From: Candidatus Omnitrophota bacterium
Lineage (GTDB): Bacteria; Omnitrophota; Gorgyraeia; Gygaellales; Profunditerraquicolaceae
Length of the DNA: 5,732 nucleotides
Assembly: GCA_018825725.1 (NCBI GenBank)
Contig: JAHKBC010000249.1
Span: 1-5,732 of the forward strand
Direction of reading: 5' to 3'
Shown here: positions 3,844-5,732 of the stretch, piece by piece
Layout: each line of letters begins with the position of its first letter
How positions within the stretch are numbered: the first letter of the stretch is position 1
Translations under genes and position numbers: made by a program
Notes under the pieces: model-generated
What the model was told of the DNA's origin: nothing
The model's input: only the letters and a program-made list of their open reading frames with translations
The model's database searches: none

Positions 3844-5732
3844 CTAGAGGCTAAACCTTAGGCTGTTATTAAAATCATCCTGGATGCCTTTTTCGTTTAG
3901 CCTTCTTTGAATATATTCCAGCTCTTTGGGATAGGGATATTCTACCGGAGGATTAATTTTAACCCAAATACAGTTATTTTGTTTTTGCGCGGTTATATTT
4001 AATTGATAAAACCTCTCCGCCATATTTAAGAAATCCAACTGGTCATAACCTATAGGGCAGTTAAGCGAACGTAAATATAGGTCCAATACCTTAATATAGT
4101 AACTCAGCAATCCCTGCATATCAATATCGCTGCCTTTCGCCAATTCCAGAATATCTACGGAAAACATGTTGAATGAGCTGGCATAAGTAAAAAGCTCGAT
4201 TTTACTGCCATAGTCCTTAAAGCCCTCTTCCAGGTTCGGCCAATATGCAAAATATGCCTGAATCAGCTCCTGCGGTTTACTGCTTAAACTTAAATCATTG
4301 GTCAAAATAACCATTAAAATCTTATCCGTCAAAGACTTCTTTAAAGCTACTCCTTTAAAACCGGCTTTCATTTTAAGCTCGGGCTGCAACAAATCTATGC
4401 TTATTTCTGCGCCATAATATTGCTTACCCAGCGCTTCTATGTTAATAGGCTTGAATTCCTGGCCTATTGTTACTTTGCGATAGGACTGAAATTGCCAAGG
4501 CCAGAAGGCGAATATTAAAGGCGGTTTGTTTCTCTTAGCCAAAGAGTAGTTTTCTAATTCCTGCAGATTATCTCCTAAAAAACTTATTTTAGTAATATCT
4601 TTTCCCAGCTCATCCTTTAAAAGGTAGAAAAACTCTTTTATGGGCTTTTCATAACCAGGGGCAGTTTGTAAAATCAGCGGAAGATTATTCTCAAATGTAC
4701 CTTTAAGCCTCTTGTATAAGATAGAGCTTATACTGGAGAAATCCTCTGGTATATGATCATTCGACCAGACACTATGCATCTGGGGATCCAGGAACAAACT
4801 CGTGTTATCGGAAAATTCTACTTTTACTGCCTTAACCTTATTGAATGTTTTATAGACTAATGAGAGCGCTTCAGTATCCCGGAACCTGAGTTGATTTAAT
4901 ATCCTGGAATAAGTATTGAGATCGTTGCGAGTAAAAATCTGGGAATCCCAGGTTACAATAGATTCAGGCAGTGCCCCCATTGAATTAAACAGGGAAAAAT
5001 AAAAGAGGCAACTAATCATTTTTTTTATTAACGGCCTATCAGTTGGACTCTTTTGTTTCTCCGCTAATTCAGCCAGTAAAGCGCATCCGCCAATCAAAGA
5101 GTCAATAGCCCCCAATAACATTACAGCCTGGCTTTCTAATTTTCTAACCTCAAACCTGGTTATTGCTGCCGATTCTTGGCTGAAAGTATATTGGGGGATG
5201 GGCTTAGCGACAACTCTCTCTTGATTTAATGTATGCTCTTCTTGAGGAGAAGCGGCTTCTTGTTGAAAAAAAACAGGCTCCGGCTGAAGATGAGTGATTT
5301 CCGGATTCAGGCTAGGTGTTTCCTGTGTAGAAGAAACAACTTCCTGCGCGGGAGAAATAATTTCTTGCTTAATATTTATTTCTTCTTTTTGAGGCAAAAT
5401 TACTTCCTGAGTAAAAGAAACTTCTGGTTCAGGGGTAACAACTTCCGGGCTAGCAGGAATACATTCTTGACTAGGAAGGATTATTTTTGATTCATCTTGT
5501 TCAGATGAAACCCTATCTTGCCCGATAGAAAGGGATTCTTGCTCAGCAGAAGATGCTTCTTCTTTTTTTAAAGGTTGAGCAACATCCTCTACAACGGGTT
5601 GCTGTAATTCAGTTCTTTTCTTGCTCCCTCTCCTGCCTACAGGCTGACTCAACCCTGCGTTCTTTAAAATAGCATTAATGCTGGATTTAGAGAGCCTCAG
5701 TTGAAATCTCTCCTGGACAAGCCCAGGCAACC
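3844..5732 (-). CDS. Transposase-like (DDE-type) protein with heptad-repeat linker, 5' end outside window
   Basis: The frame is open to the window edge; a TTG at 5730 could be read as a start, but it falls inside a helix-turn-helix, so the true start is probably beyond the edge. At least 628 residues remain. Residues 1-36 (Q-E-R-F-Q-L-R-L-S-K-S-S-I-N-A-I-L-K-N-A region, then G-L-S) resemble the end of a winged-helix domain of transposases. Residues 58-171 are a repetitive Glu/Gln/Pro-rich linker. Residues 190-628 resemble a DDE transposase body of IS4/IS1634-like type: S-D-N-T-S (D308), a strand ending in F-L-G-D (D387), and W-P-N-L-E-E-G-F-K-D (E501/E502) are candidate acidic residues, with I-L-T-N at 475-478 before the last. 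I assign these from general fold knowledge, not an alignment. No inverted repeats are visible. It may be an active element, a decayed one or a host-recruited DNA-binding protein. Confidence 0.65.
   Translation of the reverse strand, partial: LPGLVQERFQLRLSKSSINAILKNAGLSQPVGRRGSKKRTELQQPVVEDVAQPLKKEEASSAEQESLSIGQDRVSSEQDESKIILPSQECIPASPEVVTPEPEVSFTQEVILPQKEEINIKQEIISPAQEVVSSTQETPSLNPEITHLQPEPVFFQQEAASPQEEHTLNQERVVAKPIPQYTFSQESAAITRFEVRKLESQAVMLLGAIDSLIGGCALLAELAEKQKSPTDRPLIKKMISCLFYFSLFNSMGALPESIVTWDSQIFTRNDLNTYSRILNQLRFRDTEALSLVYKTFNKVKAVKVEFSDNTSLFLDPQMHSVWSNDHIPEDFSSISSILYKRLKGTFENNLPLILQTAPGYEKPIKEFFYLLKDELGKDITKISFLGDNLQELENYSLAKRNKPPLIFAFWPWQFQSYRKVTIGQEFKPINIEALGKQYYGAEISIDLLQPELKMKAGFKGVALKKSLTDKILMVILTNDLSLSSKPQELIQAYFAYWPNLEEGFKDYGSKIELFTYASSFNMFSVDILELAKGSDIDMQGLLSYYIKVLDLYLRSLNCPIGYDQLDFLNMAERFYQLNITAQKQNNCIWVKINPPVEYPYPKELEYIQRRLNEKGIQDDFNNSLRFSL
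5218..5559 (-). repeat. Tandem 21-bp / 7-residue repeat within the transposase-like gene
   Basis: Residues 58-171 of the encoded protein split into 16 tandem units, nearly all seven residues long and nearly all starting with Glu (twice Asp). Examples are EVILPQK, EIISPAQ, EVVSSTQ, EITHLQP and EHTLNQE; the loose consensus is E-[V/I]-x-x-x-[P/x]-[Q/P]. One unit has six residues and one has ten. At DNA level this gives a degenerate 21-bp period, seen on the plus strand as TTC or TTCCTG/TTCTTG recurring every 21 bases. It joins the helix-turn-helix remnant to the catalytic-like body and is probably extended or flexible, given its Pro content. Confidence 0.8.

Noticed and set aside
5233..5490. Plus-strand 85-codon frame rich in Arg, Asn, Leu and Phe
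   Set aside because: It is the antisense of the 21-bp repeat, which keeps one opposite frame free of stops; no ribosome site and no recognisable domain.
1..5732. CRISPR arrays, tRNA or rRNA genes
   Set aside because: I saw no spaced direct repeats of CRISPR type and no tRNA cloverleaf or rRNA motifs on either strand.

Overview
The window is a minus-strand operon for a type IVc (Tad/Flp) pilus assembly system, preceded on the same strand by the 3' part of a large transposase-like gene. All coding sequence that I can support lies on the minus strand, so transcription runs from high to low coordinates. The DNA is moderately AT-rich. The source looks like an uncultivated bacterium. The transposase-like family, and the many small Flp-like pilins around tadB and tadC, remind me of candidate-phylum genomes such as Omnitrophota. 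That is an impression from memory, and no marker gene in the window proves it.

Layout in transcription order. (1) 5730-3844: a transposase-like protein, open at the window edge, with an N-terminal helix-turn-helix remnant, a 16-unit heptad-repeat linker and a DDE-transposase-like body. (2) 3843-3526: a 318-base non-coding stretch. It holds a near-consensus sigma-70 promoter (TTGACA, 17 bases, TATATT), about 250 nt of structured leader and a strong intrinsic terminator that lies before the first pilin gene. This arrangement is typical of riboswitch or attenuator control. (3) 3525-2674: three Flp-like prepilins of 55, 106 and 106 aa. (4) 2622-914: tadB and tadC, the inner-membrane platform pair, separated by 2 bases. 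(5) 900-1: four more prepilin-like genes of 54, 53, 109 and at least 73 aa; the last runs off the window.

How the genes work together. TadB and TadC form the membrane platform that a TadA-type ATPase, not in this window, would drive. The seven small proteins each have a short basic leader, a prepilin-peptidase type cleavage site (G or A, four residues, then E-Y/F) and one hydrophobic helix. The first, with a perfect Shine-Dalgarno sequence, is the best candidate for the major pilin. The longer ones with Ser/Thr/Gln-rich or acidic tails are likely minor pilins or pseudopilins. The genes are tightly packed (gaps of 2 to 51 bases, one 4-base overlap), consistent with one transcript.

The most notable points are the terminator-containing leader with an apparent mutually exclusive alternative fold, the seven-member prepilin set sharing an unusual motif after the membrane helix (Y-x-K-R-G-L-Q-G-K-M-K-like), and the 21-bp/7-residue repeat inside the transposase-like protein.
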